Of a stretch of DNA of 64,000 bases, positions 23,616 to 34,293 are shown piece after piece. Within the stretch, counting starts at the first letter, position 1. Every line of letters begins with the position of its first letter. A model generated the notes under the pieces. It worked only from the letters and a program-made list of their open reading frames with translations, had not been told where the DNA came from and did no database searches. The stretch is from Neoroseomonas terrae (GTDB lineage Bacteria; Pseudomonadota; Alphaproteobacteria; Acetobacterales; Acetobacteraceae): the NCBI RefSeq assembly GCF_018129025.1, contig NZ_JAAEDI010000012.1, positions 62,001-126,000 on the forward strand, written 5' to 3'. Both the position numbers and the translations under genes were made by a program.

Positions 23616-24920
23616 TCACGGGCGGCCGATGGAAGAATAGGTGATGCCGGCAGCGCGCATCGCCGCCGGGTCCCACACGTTGCGCAGGTCGAGAACAACG
23701 TCGCCCTTCATGGCGGCCTTGAGGCGGTCAGGTGACAATGCACGGAATTCGTTCCATTCCGTCAGCACCACCACGGCGTCCGCCCCCTCGGCCGCGGCGA
23801 GCGCGGTGCCGGCGAAGTCCACCGCCGCCGGTAGCGCCTGCCGCGCGTGGCCCGGCTGCGGGTCGTAGGCGCGCACGTCCACCCCCGCCGCGACGAGCGC
23901 CGGCAGGATGACGAGGGACGGTGCATCGCGCATGTCGTCCGTCTCGGGCTTGAAGGTCACGCCGAGCACACCGACGCGCCGGCCCTTCGGGTCCGGCCCC
24001 AACGCCGCCAGGATGCGCTCGGCCATCTGCACCTTGCGTGCGTCATTCACCGCGATGGTGGTCTCGACCAGCCGGATCGGGCTGCCGGCATCCTGCGCCG
24101 TCCGCGCCAGCGCCAGCGTGTCCTTGGGGAAGCAGGACCCGCCATAGCCCGGGCCGGGATGCAGGAACTTCCGCCCGATCCGCCCGTCGAGGCCCATGCC
24201 GCGCGCCACGTCGTGCACGTCCGCACCGACCTTCTCGCACAGGTCCGCGATCTCGTTGATGAAGGTGATCTTGACGGCGAGGAAGGCGTTGGCAGCGTAC
24301 TTGATCAGTTCCGCGCTCTCGAGCGAGACGGCGAGAACCGGCGTCTCGATCAGGTAGAGTGGCCGGTACAGCCGCTTCAGCACGGTCGTCGCGTGGTCGT
24401 CATCGACGCCGATCACCACGCGGTCGGGCCGCATGAAGTCGCCGATCGCGTTGCCCTCGCGCAGGAATTCCGGATTCGATGCGACGGAAATCGGCGCATC
24501 GGGCCGGGCGCGGCGGACGATCGCCTGCACCTCCCGGCCCGTGCCGACCGGCACGGTCGACTTCGTCACCAGCACCAGCGGCCCCTCGGCGGCCCGCGCC
24601 ACCTGCTCGGCTGCCGCGTAGACATAGGACAGGTCGGCGTGGCCATCCCCCCGCCGGGTCGGCGTGCCGACGGCAAGAAACACCGCATCCGCCCCCTTCA
24701 CCGCCGCCACGAGGTCGGTCGTGAAGGTCAGCCGGCCGTCCCGCACATTCTCGGCGACCAGATTGTCGAGGCCGGGCTCGTAGATCGGCATCCGGCCGGC
24801 CTTCAGCCCCTCGATCTTGTCGGGATCGACGTCCACCACCGCCACATCGACGCCGAACTCGGCGAAGCAGGCGCCTGAGACGAGTCCGACATAGCCAGCG
24901 CCGATCATGGCGATTCGCAT
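23616..24920 (-). CDS. ugd: UDP-glucose 6-dehydrogenase
   Basis: 434 aa. It oxidises UDP-glucose to UDP-glucuronate with two NAD+, feeding exopolysaccharide or lipid modification. [17 protein letters not shown] is the Rossmann motif. The catalytic Cys lies in [14 protein letters not shown], and [15 protein letters not shown] and [12 protein letters not shown] are also conserved. Length and motifs are complete. It is the upstream partner of the mutase and lies 67 bp after the MprF-like gene. Confidence 0.95.
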   Translation of the reverse strand: MRIAMIGAGYVGLVSGACFAEFGVDVAVVDVDPDKIEGLKAGRMPIYEPGLDNLVAENVRDGRLTFTTDLVAAVKGADAVFLAVGTPTRRGDGHADLSYVYAAAEQVARAAEGPLVLVTKSTVPVGTGREVQAIVRRARPDAPISVASNPEFLREGNAIGDFMRPDRVVIGVDDDHATTVLKRLYRPLYLIETPVLAVSLESAELIKYAANAFLAVKITFINEIADLCEKVGADVHDVARGMGLDGRIGRKFLHPGPGYGGSCFPKDTLALARTAQDAGSPIRLVETTIAVNDARKVQMAERILAALGPDPKGRRVGVLGVTFKPETDDMRDAPSLVILPALVAAGVDVRAYDPQPGHARQALPAAVDFAGTALAAAEGADAVVVLTEWNEFRALSPDRLKAAMKGDVVLDLRNVWDPAAMRAAGITYSSIGRP

Positions 24921-24987
24921 GAGGATCCCTCGCGGATGGGGTGAGGCACGGCTGGAATGACGCGTCGCGATAGGTCTTGCAAGCGGA

Positions 24988-26946
24988 TCACGCGACCTCG
25001 TCCTCGGCGGGCAGAAGGGACAGCAGCCCTTCCATGTCCCGCTCCGGACGGCAAAGAAGATAGAGTGGCCCGGTCGGGCCCGGCTTCAGCGGAAACGGCG
25101 TCAGGCCGATATCGGCATAGACGCGCAGCAGGGCGGGCCCGGCGCGCCAGAAGGCGGGGTCGACGCGGTTTCTCTCGCACAGGTCCCGGAAACGCCAGAT
25201 CGCGGAGATTCGGTCCCGCTCCTCCCCGGCCGGATCGCCAAGGGCGAGCCAAGTCTCCTCCCGCTTCACAAAGGCGAAGCCGGCACGGCCGGCCTCCCCG
25301 AAGATCGCGCCGTCCGCACCGCCCACCACCGGCGCCGTGGCGCCCAGCGCGATCAGGCGCTGCCGAACCGCCTCATCATAGGGCAGCACCGCGATGCGGG
25401 CCGGCCGCAGCAGCGATGCGGCCGCCGCGATCAGTAGCACCGCGGCGAGGCCGACCGCGAAGCGCAGCGAATCCGGCACCTCGGCCGAGAGCACCACGCC
25501 CCACCAGGACAGATCCGCATAGGGGCCGGCATAGGCGATGCCCGCGAGGGTCAGGCCGCTGAACGACAGGGCGGCGAGGGCGGCGACCGTCTCGCCCGCC
25601 AGCGCCTCCGAGGTCAGCCGCGCGCGGCGATAAAAGGCCGGGCGCACCGTCGTCAGCAGCAGCATCAGCAGCAGGAAACCGCCGGTCAGCCACCAGGGCT
25701 CCCCCCGCAGCCAGACCACCAAGGCGCCATTCAGCAGCAGCAGCAGCGCCGCCCACCAGGCAATGGCGAGCCGCCGCATCAGCCCATAGGCTGCGACCAG
25801 CAGCAGGCAGCCGACCACCGAGGCGGCGAAATGGCTCGCCGCGTCGTCCAGCAAGTCGAAGACGCCGTCGAGCGCGTTCGGCTTCGGCGGCAGCGCGCCG
25901 ATGATGATCATCGTCATCGCCGCGAGGCCGGTGAGCGCGGCCATTGCCGGCACCTCGAAGGAAATCGCGACGCCGCGCTCGGGCGCGATGCGTTCCATCA
26001 GGTGACGCCGCTGACTGATCTCGAAGGCCGCAAACATCAGCCCGGCGATGAACAGCGGCACGATGTAGTAATACAGCCGGAACAGCAGCAGCGCGCCGAT
26101 CACGACCGGCGCCGGCAGGTAGTTCGCAAGGCCGATCAGGATGGCCCCGTCGAAGACGCCGATGCCGCCGGGGACATTGGCGATGATGCCGGCCGACAGC
26201 GCGAGCACGTAGATCGCAAGGAAGTGCAGGAAGGTCAGCCCCTCCGCATGCGGCAGCAGCGTCCAGAAGATCAGCGCCGTCACCGCGACATCCGCCGAGG
26301 CCAGCGCCGTCTGGCCCACCGCCATGCGGAAGCCCGGCAGGTCGATCTGGTGCCCGAACAGCCGGAAATGCGACACGAAGCGCGCCGCGAGGATGTAGGA
26401 ACAGACGATGATCCACATCACGGCGCCGACCGCCTGCATCATCCAGCGCGGCGTACCGTCTCCGAAGAAGGGCAGCACCTCCGGCTCGACGATCAGCACC
26501 AGGCCGCCGAGCGCGAAGCCACCGAGGCCGAAGGTGAGCGAAGTGAAGGCGACGACCTTGGCAATGGCAAGCGGCGGCAGCCCCCAGGCCGCGTAGAAGC
26601 GGTACCGCACCGCCGCCCCCGACACGGTCGCGAAGCCGAGGTTGTTCGCCAGCGAATAGGCGACAAAGGAGGCCAGCGAGGTCCGTGCATAGGACACCGG
26701 ATGCCCCGCATACACCGAGCCCAGCCGGTCATAGGCCGTCAGCACGATGTAGGCTGTCAGCGTGAAGCCCGCGGCCGCCCAGAGCGCGACCGCCGGCGTG
26801 GCATCGAGCGCACCCTTGATGTCCGCCCAGGAGAGCGTGCGGAACTCGCGCTGCACGACATAGAGGGCGCCGCCAAGCAGCAGAAGGCCGAAGACGGTCG
26901 GCCCGTGCCGCTTCACGAGGGCGAGCAGGCGCGCACCCATGCTCAC
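24988..26946 (-). CDS. MprF-like lysyl-phosphatidylglycerol flippase with truncated synthetase domain
   Basis: 652 aa. The N-terminal 500 residues are a polytopic flippase domain (UPF0104/MprF type) with about 13 membrane segments, for example [25 protein letters not shown] and [11 protein letters not shown]. The C-terminal part starts as the cytosolic DUF2156 GNAT-like domain ([40 protein letters not shown]) but stops about 40 residues later, where MprF proteins normally continue for another 170 or so with the second GNAT half. Lysine transfer is therefore doubtful. The start overlaps the LysRS stop (GTGA), an apt partner since MprF uses Lys-tRNA. ATG at 26940 is an alternative start. Confidence 0.8.
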   Translation of the reverse strand: MSMGARLLALVKRHGPTVFGLLLLGGALYVVQREFRTLSWADIKGALDATPAVALWAAAGFTLTAYIVLTAYDRLGSVYAGHPVSYARTSLASFVAYSLANNLGFATVSGAAVRYRFYAAWGLPPLAIAKVVAFTSLTFGLGGFALGGLVLIVEPEVLPFFGDGTPRWMMQAVGAVMWIIVCSYILAARFVSHFRLFGHQIDLPGFRMAVGQTALASADVAVTALIFWTLLPHAEGLTFLHFLAIYVLALSAGIIANVPGGIGVFDGAILIGLANYLPAPVVIGALLLFRLYYYIVPLFIAGLMFAAFEISQRRHLMERIAPERGVAISFEVPAMAALTGLAAMTMIIIGALPPKPNALDGVFDLLDDAASHFAASVVGCLLLVAAYGLMRRLAIAWWAALLLLLNGALVVWLRGEPWWLTGGFLLLMLLLTTVRPAFYRRARLTSEALAGETVAALAALSFSGLTLAGIAYAGPYADLSWWGVVLSAEVPDSLRFAVGLAAVLLIAAAASLLRPARIAVLPYDEAVRQRLIALGATAPVVGGADGAIFGEAGRAGFAFVKREETWLALGDPAGEERDRISAIWRFRDLCERNRVDPAFWRAGPALLRVYADIGLTPFPLKPGPTGPLYLLCRPERDMEGLLSLLPAEDEVA

Positions 26947-28589
26947 GCGGCCGGGTTCTCCTGCCGCCGCGCCAGGGCCGTCTCGATCAACCCGATCGTG
27001 CCGGCGATGCCGTAGAGCGCCACGAAGCCGCCGAAGCGCGGCCCTTCCTCCTGCCCGAGCAGAACTTGGTACAGCGCGTTGAACCAGGCGCGCGAAACGC
27101 CCATCGAGCCGTCCTTGTTCGGCTGCTGGAAGGGCTCGCGACGGCCGGCATCGTAGACCAGGTCCTGGATCTCCTTCGCGCGCTGCTCGGGCGGCATGGC
27201 TTCGAGGTCCACGGCACGGTCGCGCAACGCGCTCATCAACGCTGACAGGGCCTCGCGCTCCGGCTCGGTCGGCAGGCGGAAGCGCTTCGTCGGTGCGACG
27301 AAGTCCCGGTAATAGTGCACGGCATGCTCAACGAGCTTGCCGAGCAGCGGTTGCGTCGCCGGCGTCGCCCCCGGCGCGTAGCGCGCGAGGAACCCCCACA
27401 GGATCGCCGGATCATCCGCGTTCACCACTGAGGCGAGGTTCAGCAGCATGGTGAAGGAGACGGGCGGCTCCGGGTCGTTCGGCACCGCCCCGGCGTGGAT
27501 GTGCCAAGCCGGATTCGTCGCATCCGGCGCCGTGCGCAGCCGCGCCCGGTGCTGGAGGTATTCGTCCACCGCGCGGGGGATCTGGTCGAAGAACAGCCGC
27601 TTCGCCCGCTGCGGCTGGTTGTACATGTATTGCGACAGGCTTTCCGCCGGCGCGTAGCGCAGCCATTCGTCGATGGTCAGCCCGTTGCCCTTCGACTTGC
27701 TGATCTTCTGGCCCTGCTCGTCCAGGAAATGCTCGTAGGTGAAGGCATCGGGCGGCTCGGCGCCGAGCACCCGGCAGATCGCCGAGGATAGCCGCACGGA
27801 ATCGATCAGGTCCTTGCCCGACATCTCATAGTCGACGCCGAGCGCGTACCAGCGCAGTGCCCAATCGGCCTTCCACTGCGCCTTGCAATGCCCGCCCGTG
27901 ATCCGCGTCGCGTGGCGCGTGCCATCCGCCGGGTCGCGCCAGATCAGCAGGTCCTCGGAGGGGCGCACCTCCTCCATCGGCACCTGCATCACAACGCCGG
28001 TCTTCGGGTGGATCGGCAGGAATGGCGAGTAGGTCGCGCGGCGGTCCGGGCCCAGCGTCGGCAGGATGACCGCGCGGACCTTCTCATGCTTCTCCGCCAT
28101 GCGGATCAGGGCGTCGTCGAAGCGTCCGGACTTGTAGTAGTCGGACGAGCTCGCGAATTCGTAGTCGAAGCCGAAGGCGTCGAGGAACGCCCGCAGCCGG
28201 GCATTGTTGTGGTGCCCGAAGCTCTCATGCGTGCCGAAGGGGTCGGGGATGGCGGTGACCGACCGGCCGAGATGCTCGGCCAGCATCTCCTTGTTCGGCA
28301 CGTTGTCCGGCACCTTGCGCAGCCCGTCCATGTCGTCGCTGAAGGCGATCAGCCGGGACGGAAGCCCCGTCAGCAGGGTGAAGGCATGCCGGACCCAGGA
28401 GGTGCGCGCGACCTCCCCGAAGGTACCGATATGCGGCAGGCCGGACGGGCCGTAGCCCGTCTCGAACAACGCGACGTCCTTGCCCGATTTCGCCAGCCGC
28501 GCGGCGACCTTGCGCGCTTCCTCGAAAGGCCATGCCTTCACGGTCGTGAGGTCGGGAACGGTGGGGATCGTCACGATGGCTGAACTCAA
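26943..28589 (-). CDS. lysK: Lysyl-tRNA synthetase, class I
   Basis: 548 aa. It charges tRNA-Lys using a class I Rossmann catalytic domain, as in archaea and many alphaproteobacteria. [18 protein letters not shown] holds the HIGH-type motif and KISKSKGNG the KMSKS motif. The C-terminal helical anticodon-binding region follows. TTG at 28589 gives [12 protein letters not shown] at 28574 is an equally reasonable start. No class II LysRS is seen here. Coupling by a 4-bp overlap to an MprF-like gene suggests that Lys-tRNA may be diverted to lipid modification. Confidence 0.94.
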   Translation of the reverse strand: MSSAIVTIPTVPDLTTVKAWPFEEARKVAARLAKSGKDVALFETGYGPSGLPHIGTFGEVARTSWVRHAFTLLTGLPSRLIAFSDDMDGLRKVPDNVPNKEMLAEHLGRSVTAIPDPFGTHESFGHHNNARLRAFLDAFGFDYEFASSSDYYKSGRFDDALIRMAEKHEKVRAVILPTLGPDRRATYSPFLPIHPKTGVVMQVPMEEVRPSEDLLIWRDPADGTRHATRITGGHCKAQWKADWALRWYALGVDYEMSGKDLIDSVRLSSAICRVLGAEPPDAFTYEHFLDEQGQKISKSKGNGLTIDEWLRYAPAESLSQYMYNQPQRAKRLFFDQIPRAVDEYLQHRARLRTAPDATNPAWHIHAGAVPNDPEPPVSFTMLLNLASVVNADDPAILWGFLARYAPGATPATQPLLGKLVEHAVHYYRDFVAPTKRFRLPTEPEREALSALMSALRDRAVDLEAMPPEQRAKEIQDLVYDAGRREPFQQPNKDGSMGVSRAWFNALYQVLLGQEEGPRFGGFVALYGIAGTIGLIETALARRQENPAA

Positions 28590-28726
28590 CGGCAGATAAG
28601 GCCGGGGTTTATACGGTGATAGGCGGGACCGCGCGACCCCTGAGCCCCCCGGGGCGTCGTTCCGGCAGGACGGCCGAAGGTCCGGCGCCCCGGGCGAAGG
28701 ACGGGTTTTTCCGGACCATGGGCAGC

Positions 28727-29467
28727 CTATGAGCCGGGCCGCATGGGGCTCCCCGCGAATATGGGATCGCGCGGGCCCTCCCCCGGCACGTGCGCGACTT
28801 CGAGCACCAGCTTCCGAAGGATGGCCCGCTCGAAACTCCCTGCGTCCTGCGCCACGACCATGAAGGCGCCCGGCCCCCCGATGACGTTCTGAGCGAAATA
28901 GCCGGCGAGATCGCTCACGACATCCAGCATGGGCAGGCCGTTCACGGTCGCGCCCGCGGCGACCGCGTCGTCGCGCGCCTCGCTCGCCAGCCGGCCGTCA
29001 TTATTCGGTCCATTGCCGGAAACATCGATCACGCGGCGCATCGCCGCATAAGGTGCCCGGTCGAGCAACGCCACCGCGAAGTCGATGCCGCCGCTGATCG
29101 ATGTGTAGCCCGGGATCGGCCGGGATGCGCGCAGGAGCGCGGTGGCGAATTGCCGCGCGTCGGCGCCGGTCTCGACGACGCTCCAGGGAACGACCAGTGA
29201 CTGGCGCTCACGATCGGTCCACTCGATCGCGGCGAGAGCGACCCTGCCATGAAACCCGGACGCTACCGCATCGAGGAAGGCGTCGCTCGCGACGGCCCGC
29301 GCGTGGCCAGAGCGCTGAAGCGTCAGCCTTTCATCGCTGAGGCTGCCGGAAACGTCCATGGCAAGCGCCAGCAGCAGGTCCACGGCGCCGCCCGCACTCC
29401 GGGCAACGGCGGGCCGGGACGACGATGCGCCCGCCAGTGCAGTCGCGACAAAACTCCTGCGCAGCAT
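28727..29467 (-). CDS. DUF1194 secreted protein (von Willebrand factor A-like)
   Basis: 246 aa. [21 protein letters not shown] is a Sec- or Tat-like signal with two Arg. [22 protein letters not shown] has the MIDAS DxSxS motif, and [15 protein letters not shown] and [11 protein letters not shown] fit the family. DUF1194 proteins are exported vWA-fold proteins of unknown function. The ATG at 29467 is favoured because it begins at the signal peptide; upstream in-frame codons look non-coding. A 200-bp divergent spacer separates it from the AraC-TPR gene. Confidence 0.85.
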   Translation of the reverse strand: MLRRSFVATALAGASSSRPAVARSAGGAVDLLLALAMDVSGSLSDERLTLQRSGHARAVASDAFLDAVASGFHGRVALAAIEWTDRERQSLVVPWSVVETGADARQFATALLRASRPIPGYTSISGGIDFAVALLDRAPYAAMRRVIDVSGNGPNNDGRLASEARDDAVAAGATVNGLPMLDVVSDLAGYFAQNVIGGPGAFMVVAQDAGSFERAILRKLVLEVAHVPGEGPRDPIFAGSPMRPGS

Positions 29468-29668
29468 CTCCCTCGGCCTCCCTCCCCTCGGGCAGCCGAC
29501 CGGCTCAGCCGGCCCGCCAGCGGATGCGTAGGGGACAACATCCGCGCGGCGGCGGCCTATCCGGTTCCAGCCATTCGGATCGGCCATCCGGAGGATTCCC
29601 ACGCAGATCTGGGGCTGAGAGCGCTATCCTGCCATGTGGTTGCGAGACCGCGCCTGGAGCAGCATCGC

Positions 29669-31297
29669 ATGGCGCCATACGAGCATCCTGCCGAGGCACC
29701 GACGCCGAGCATCGCCGCGCCGCGCGACGTCAGGATCGCGCTCGCCTACCTGCGCCGGGCGCTGGCGCTGCGCATGACGATGCCTGAATTGGCCCAGCTC
29801 TGCGGGGTGCCCGAACGTACCTTGCATCGTCATTTCGTCGCTTTCGTCGGCCGGCCGCCGCTCGAGCACCTCCGTCGGATGCGCCTGTCGGCGGTGCGCG
29901 ACGCACTGCTCGCCCCGGATGGCGGCGCAACGGTCACCCGGGTCGCGACTGGTTTCGGGTTTCTGCATCTGGGGCGCTTCGCAGCGGAATACCGGCAGCA
30001 ATTCGGCGAGCCGCCGTCGGCGACGCTCTCGCGGGCCAGGGCGGCCGTGGCCGATTCGGGCGCCGCCGGCAATGCGCTCGGCGCACGACCGGAACGGATG
30101 GACGACGCCTTGTTCTGCCCCTCGCCGAGGCGCATCGCAGCAGAGCTCGCGGTGCTCCACTTCCGCGCCGATACCGCCGATCCCGATCTGGCGAGATTCG
30201 CAGAATCGCTGACCGAGCAGATGACCGCCGGGTTGAGGCGGTTTCACGGATTCGCGGCCCGCCTCGGCGGCGCCGGGCGAAGCGACCGCTATTGCCTGAC
30301 CGGACATGTTGCGCGCCTTGCGGATGGCACGGTGCGGGTCGTGACGCAGCTGCGCGACCGTCCGGATGGCGAATGTCACGTTTGGGGCGACGCCCATCAT
30401 GGGACGATCGACGATCTCGCCGGCTTGCTGGGTCGTGTGGTCAGCGACGTGGTCAGCGCGGTGCAGCCAGGCACCGACGGGACGGCAATCGAATGCGCGC
30501 GGCGAGGTCCGCCAGCTGTTCCGCGCGCCGGCGACCTCGTGTTGCGCGCCCTGCCCCTCGTCCTGGCGGCCGACCCGACCAGCGCGACGCTGGCGCTCGG
30601 CATGCTCGAAGACGCCATGGGCCTCGATCCCGACGATGCGCGACCCGTCGCGCTGGCGGCGTGGTGCCGCAGCCAGCGTGTCCTCTACGACGGCGTCGCC
30701 GATCCGGCCGCGGAACGCAGGCGGGCCCGGCAACTGGCCGATCGCGCGGCGGCGCTCGATCACCTCGCGGATCCGTGGGTGCTCACGGCGCGCAGCGGCG
30801 TCACCATGGCGGAAGGCCGCCGCGATGAAGCGCTGGTCCTGCTGGCGCGTGCCAAGGCGATCGATCCCGGCTTCGGCTGGGCCTGGGAGCGCAGCGCCTG
30901 GGTGCTGGCGAACCAGGGCAACGGCGAAGGAGCCCTCGGGCAGTTCCGCCGCGCCCTGCCGCTGAAAGGACCGCGCGCGCCGATCGGCAACTGCCTGGCC
31001 GGCATCGGGGCTGCGTATTTCAGCGCGGGCCGCTTTGCGGAGGCCGCCCGCTGGATCAATCGCGCCCTCACCGAGAACCCCGGCGCCGTCTGGCTCAACC
31101 GCAACCTGGCGCCCTGCTATCTGGCCCTTGGCGACCGCACGGCTGCCGCCGCGTCGGTCAGACGGCTTCGCGAGGCCCACCCACGCCTCACGCTCGCGCA
31201 GATCACGATGGCGCGGCCTCCCCTTTGCGAGGAGGCCGAGCGCGTTGCCGAGGGGCGCATCCTGGATGGGCTGATCGCTCTCGGGATGCCGCGCTGA
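29669..31297 (+). CDS. AraC-type regulator fused to TPR repeats
   Basis: 542 aa. An N-terminal AraC DNA-binding domain has two helix-turn-helix motifs (LRMTMPELAQLCGVPERTLHRHF, then GATVTRVATGFGFLHLGRFAAEY). The C-terminal 250 residues are helical TPR-like repeats (RSGVTMAEGRRDEALVLLARAKAID, then AYFSAGRFAEAARWINRAL). The middle part has LTGHVARLADGTVRVVTQLRDRPDG, the beta-type motif seen in CadC- and adenylate-cyclase-linked regulators. It probably senses a peptide or cofactor through the TPR array. The ATG at 29669 is the earliest start free of the divergent promoter region. Confidence 0.8.
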   Translation: MAPYEHPAEAPTPSIAAPRDVRIALAYLRRALALRMTMPELAQLCGVPERTLHRHFVAFVGRPPLEHLRRMRLSAVRDALLAPDGGATVTRVATGFGFLHLGRFAAEYRQQFGEPPSATLSRARAAVADSGAAGNALGARPERMDDALFCPSPRRIAAELAVLHFRADTADPDLARFAESLTEQMTAGLRRFHGFAARLGGAGRSDRYCLTGHVARLADGTVRVVTQLRDRPDGECHVWGDAHHGTIDDLAGLLGRVVSDVVSAVQPGTDGTAIECARRGPPAVPRAGDLVLRALPLVLAADPTSATLALGMLEDAMGLDPDDARPVALAAWCRSQRVLYDGVADPAAERRRARQLADRAAALDHLADPWVLTARSGVTMAEGRRDEALVLLARAKAIDPGFGWAWERSAWVLANQGNGEGALGQFRRALPLKGPRAPIGNCLAGIGAAYFSAGRFAEAARWINRALTENPGAVWLNRNLAPCYLALGDRTAAAASVRRLREAHPRLTLAQITMARPPLCEEAERVAEGRILDGLIALGMPR

Positions 31298-31398
31298 CGG
31301 GCCGGGGCACCCGCGCCCGGCAACAATGCTTTGGTCCTCAGCCGGCTTTGCGCTAAGCATCCCGCCCCCTTCCAACCGTCGAAAGGACAAAGAGGGAC

Positions 31399-32412
31399 AT
31401 GCGTGTCGGTATTGTCGGCGCCACCGGGGCGGTGGGCCGCGAGCTTGTGGATGTTCTGGGGCGCCGGGCCTTCCCGGTCACCTCCCTGAGGCTGTTCGCC
31501 TCCGCCCGCAGCGCCGGCACGAAAACGAAAACGCCCTTCGGCGACGTCACGATCGAGGAATTCTCGGACGCCGCCGTGCGCGACCTCGACCTCGCTTTGC
31601 TCGCTGTGTCCGGTGACTTCGCCAAGGCCCATGCGCCGGCGATGGTCGCGGCGGGCGTCACGGTGGTCGACAATTCCTCCGCCTTCCGCCTGCAGGACGA
31701 CGTTCCGCTGGTGGTGCCCGAGGTGAATGCGGCGGCCGCGGGCGACGCCCGGCTGATCGCGAACCCCAACTGCACGACCGCGATCCTGGTCGTCGCCCTG
31801 GAACCGCTGCGCAAGGCCTTCGGCCTGAAGCGCGTGATCGTGTCCACCTACCAGGCGGCCTCGGGTGCCGGGGCGGAGGGCATGGCGGAACTCGAGCGTG
31901 AGACGCGCCGCGTGCTGGTCGAGGGCGTGAAGCCGGAGAACGAGGTGTTCCGCTGGCCGCTCGCCTTCAACGTCATCCCGCAGATCGATGCCTTCCAGCC
32001 GAACGGCTACACGAAGGAGGAGATGAAGGTGACGTGGGAGAGCCGGAAGATCATGGGCATGCCCGATCTCCCGATCTCGTGCACCGCGGTCCGCATCCCG
32101 ACCATGCGCGTGCATGCGGAAGCGGTGACTATCGAGACGGAACGCCCCATCACGCCGGAAGCGGCGCGCGAGGTGCTGCGCAATGCCCCGGGCGTGAAGC
32201 TGGTGGATGACCCCGAGCAGGGCCTCTACCCGATGCCGATCAACGCGACGGGCCAGGACGACGTCGAGGCCGGCCGCATCCGGGCGAACCCGGTGTTCGG
32301 GGATCGCGGGCTCGACTTCTTCCTCTGCGGCGATCAGCTGCTGAAGGGCGCCGCGCTGAATGCGGTGCAGATCGCCGAGCGCCTGACGATCAAGGCGCGC
32401 AAGGCCGCTTGA
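31399..32412 (+). CDS. asd: Aspartate-semialdehyde dehydrogenase
   Basis: 337 aa. It reduces aspartyl phosphate to the semialdehyde with NADPH, feeding Lys, Thr, Met and diaminopimelate synthesis. [14 protein letters not shown] is the Rossmann loop; [13 protein letters not shown] holds the catalytic Cys; the [15 protein letters not shown] region carries the active-site His. Length and motifs are standard. It stands alone, followed by a hairpin before a convergent gene. Confidence 0.96.
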   Translation: MRVGIVGATGAVGRELVDVLGRRAFPVTSLRLFASARSAGTKTKTPFGDVTIEEFSDAAVRDLDLALLAVSGDFAKAHAPAMVAAGVTVVDNSSAFRLQDDVPLVVPEVNAAAAGDARLIANPNCTTAILVVALEPLRKAFGLKRVIVSTYQAASGAGAEGMAELERETRRVLVEGVKPENEVFRWPLAFNVIPQIDAFQPNGYTKEEMKVTWESRKIMGMPDLPISCTAVRIPTMRVHAEAVTIETERPITPEAAREVLRNAPGVKLVDDPEQGLYPMPINATGQDDVEAGRIRANPVFGDRGLDFFLCGDQLLKGAALNAVQIAERLTIKARKAA

Positions 32413-32430
32413 GCCAAGGGCGCGACGGTG

Positions 32431-32462
32431 AGGCCGAGAGGGGGGAGTCCCTCTCCCGGCCT
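32431..32462. terminator. Nested GC hairpin between convergent genes
   Basis: AGGCCG/CGGCCT and AGAGGG/CCCTCT form a two-step stem with a 2-base bulge and GGGAGT-type loop. It lies between asd (plus) and the LprI-like gene (minus), so it may end both transcripts. Confidence 0.6.
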
Positions 32463-32469
32463 GCACCGG

Positions 32470-33033
32470 TCAGGGCCCCTCGACCGAAGCGAAGCCGACC
32501 GCCAGCCACATCTCGTCACGCAACCGCTTCAGCTCCAGCGCGCGGATCGCCGTCTGCTCCAGCCGGCAGGAAAGCCGGTTCGCTTCCGCCTCGGCCGGCG
32601 GCGACAATGTTCCTTCCAGCGCGCAGGCAGCGTCCCGATAGCCGATGAAGGCGCGTTGCAGCCGCCGCAGCGTTTCCTGCTGCGCAGTCGGCGCAAGCAG
32701 CGCGACCTCGCGAGCCCAGCGTTCCATCTGCTGCTGCCACAGCGCCGTCTCGACCTGGGCGCAGATGGCGGCGGATTGCGGCCGCCCAGGCAGCGCCGGC
32801 AGGCGCGCGATTAGCAGCCCCTCTCCCGGCTCGCCCTGGCAGACCGCGGCGAGCCGCCAGGCGCAGCGACCAAAGGCCGCGCGCGGCGGATGCGCCAGCG
32901 CGCCCAGCACGCACGCTTCGAGCCAGGCACGTTCGGCCGGTAGGGGCCGCGCCGGGTCGGGCGCACGTTGCGCCGCCACCGGCAGCGCTGCCAGCGTCAA
33001 TGCCCAACCGATCGCCACCCAACCCCGCGCCAT
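32470..33033 (-). CDS. LprI-like secreted protein
   Basis: 187 aa. A signal peptide (WALTLAALPVAAQ) is followed by a helical Cys-containing region. The C-terminal motif RRLQRAFIGYRDAACALEG...LSCRLEQTAIRALEL matches the LprI/DUF1311 pattern (YRDAAC ... C....T..R...L), known for lysozyme-inhibitor-like periplasmic proteins. Six Cys could form disulfides. The family assignment rests on the C-terminus. No operon partner. Confidence 0.65.
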   Translation of the reverse strand: MARGWVAIGWALTLAALPVAAQRAPDPARPLPAERAWLEACVLGALAHPPRAAFGRCAWRLAAVCQGEPGEGLLIARLPALPGRPQSAAICAQVETALWQQQMERWAREVALLAPTAQQETLRRLQRAFIGYRDAACALEGTLSPPAEAEANRLSCRLEQTAIRALELKRLRDEMWLAVGFASVEGP

Positions 33034-33325
33034 CGATCATCCCCCGAGCGGTCGCGGCCCGCGCAGCACCGTCGCCGGGGCGCATCCTGCCGCATCCGTG
33101 CGGGATCGCGCTCGCCTTCCGATCACATCACGAGCGCCGTCGCTATGCGGCAGGCCCGCCGTAGCGCCACGGACCGCAGGCAGCCGCGGGAGGGCCAACC
33201 CGATGCCGCCAGTCCTGCGCCGCTGCATGAAGCCTCGATGAACGTGGAGAGGTGGCACGGTCCTCCGTCTACCGACGGCCGACCCCGGGGCGTATCGCCG
33301 CGACGGCAGCAAGGGAGACCCGGCC
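33034..33325. other. 292-bp intergenic region, no gene seen
   Basis: This lies between the divergent LprI-like and PPOX genes. I see GC-rich sequence with no credible ORF or RNA. The last 20 bases hold AAGGGAG, the ribosome-binding site of the PPOX gene. Confidence 0.4.
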
Positions 33326-33934
33326 ATGCGGATCGAGACGGTGGACGCGTTGGAAGCGATCTACGGCGCGCCGAACCTCGCCTCCACGGCGAAGGTCGCG
33401 GATCGCATCACCCCCGAGTACCGCCGGCTGATCGAGGCATCCCCCTTCCTCGTCCTGGCCACGGTCGGGCCGGAGGGGCTGGACGCCTCGCCGCGCGGGG
33501 ATGCCCGTGGCCTGGTGCGCCTGGCCGACGACCGCACGCTGCTGCTGCCCGACCGCCGCGGCAACAACCGCGTGGACAGTCTGCGCAACATCGTGCGCGA
33601 CCCGCGCGTCGGCCTGCTGTTCCTGATCCCCGGCTCCGGCACCACGCTGCGTGTCAACGGGCGCGCCCATCTGTCGATCGACCCCGACCTGCTGGCATCC
33701 TTCGCGGTCGAGGGCGCCACGCCGCGATCCGTCGCGGTCATCGAGGTGCAGGAGCTGTTCTTCCAGTGCGCCCGCGCTGTGGTGCGCGCCGGGCTGTGGG
33801 ATGCCGACCGCCACGTCCCGCCGGGCAGCCTGCCGACGCCTGGACGCATCCTCGCCGTGATGAGCCGCGGCGAAACCGGCGGCGAGGTCTATGACCGCGA
33901 ATGGCCGGCCCGCGCCGCGCGGACGATGTGGTGA
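33326..33934 (+). CDS. FMN-dependent PPOX-family protein (MSMEG_1061 type)
   Basis: 202 aa. ASPFLVLATVGPEGLDASPRGD, LLPDRRGNNRVDSLRNIVRDP and GLLFLIPGSGTTLRVNGRA are the FMN-binding split-barrel signature of the pyridoxamine-phosphate-oxidase-like family, and the C-terminal FFQCARAVVRAGLW matches the MSMEG_1061 subgroup. Substrate unknown; it is probably a flavin/F420-type reductase. GAAGGGAG-type site precedes the ATG. Confidence 0.88.
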   Translation: MRIETVDALEAIYGAPNLASTAKVADRITPEYRRLIEASPFLVLATVGPEGLDASPRGDARGLVRLADDRTLLLPDRRGNNRVDSLRNIVRDPRVGLLFLIPGSGTTLRVNGRAHLSIDPDLLASFAVEGATPRSVAVIEVQELFFQCARAVVRAGLWDADRHVPPGSLPTPGRILAVMSRGETGGEVYDREWPARAARTMW

Positions 33935-34293
33935 AGCAGTGCGGCGGCAGCCGGAGCCGCTGTCGCCTCTCGAATGGGTTGGGAGGGCCGGTGCGGCGGG
34001 GGCGGACGCTTTCGCGACGACGATGATTGTTCCCGCGGCCAGGGCGGCTGCTTCGGTGATTCGGAAGGCCATTCCGCGTGGCGCCGCAGCTGGCAGAACC
34101 GTCGGTAGCGCTGAGGACGTCGCGGAGACAGTCTCCGGCGTAAAGCACGTCCGCTGCGCGTGAAGCCTTCATCCACGGCGGCGGGCAACGATGACAATGC
34201 CGAGAAGCGGTCGGCCGCCACGCAGTCCCGCAGCGTTAAGCGGTGATTGCATCGCCGGCGGCGGGCGCGGCCCCTCCGCCGGGCAGGAGGACC
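33935..34293. other. 360-bp region without a confident gene
   Basis: It ends in the AGGAGG ribosome-binding site of the SDR gene. A 90-aa frame (33891-34163) exists but overlaps the PPOX end and shows no domain. Composition is GC-rich and ordinary. It may be remnant coding sequence. Confidence 0.35.

Noticed and set aside
25831-27015. 394-aa frame antisense to the MprF-like gene
   Set aside because: Composition (Arg/His/Asp/Gln-rich) and lack of a domain show it is a shadow.
33891-34163. 90-aa ORF between PPOX and SDR genes
   Set aside because: It starts inside the PPOX gene in another frame and shows no domain or good start.
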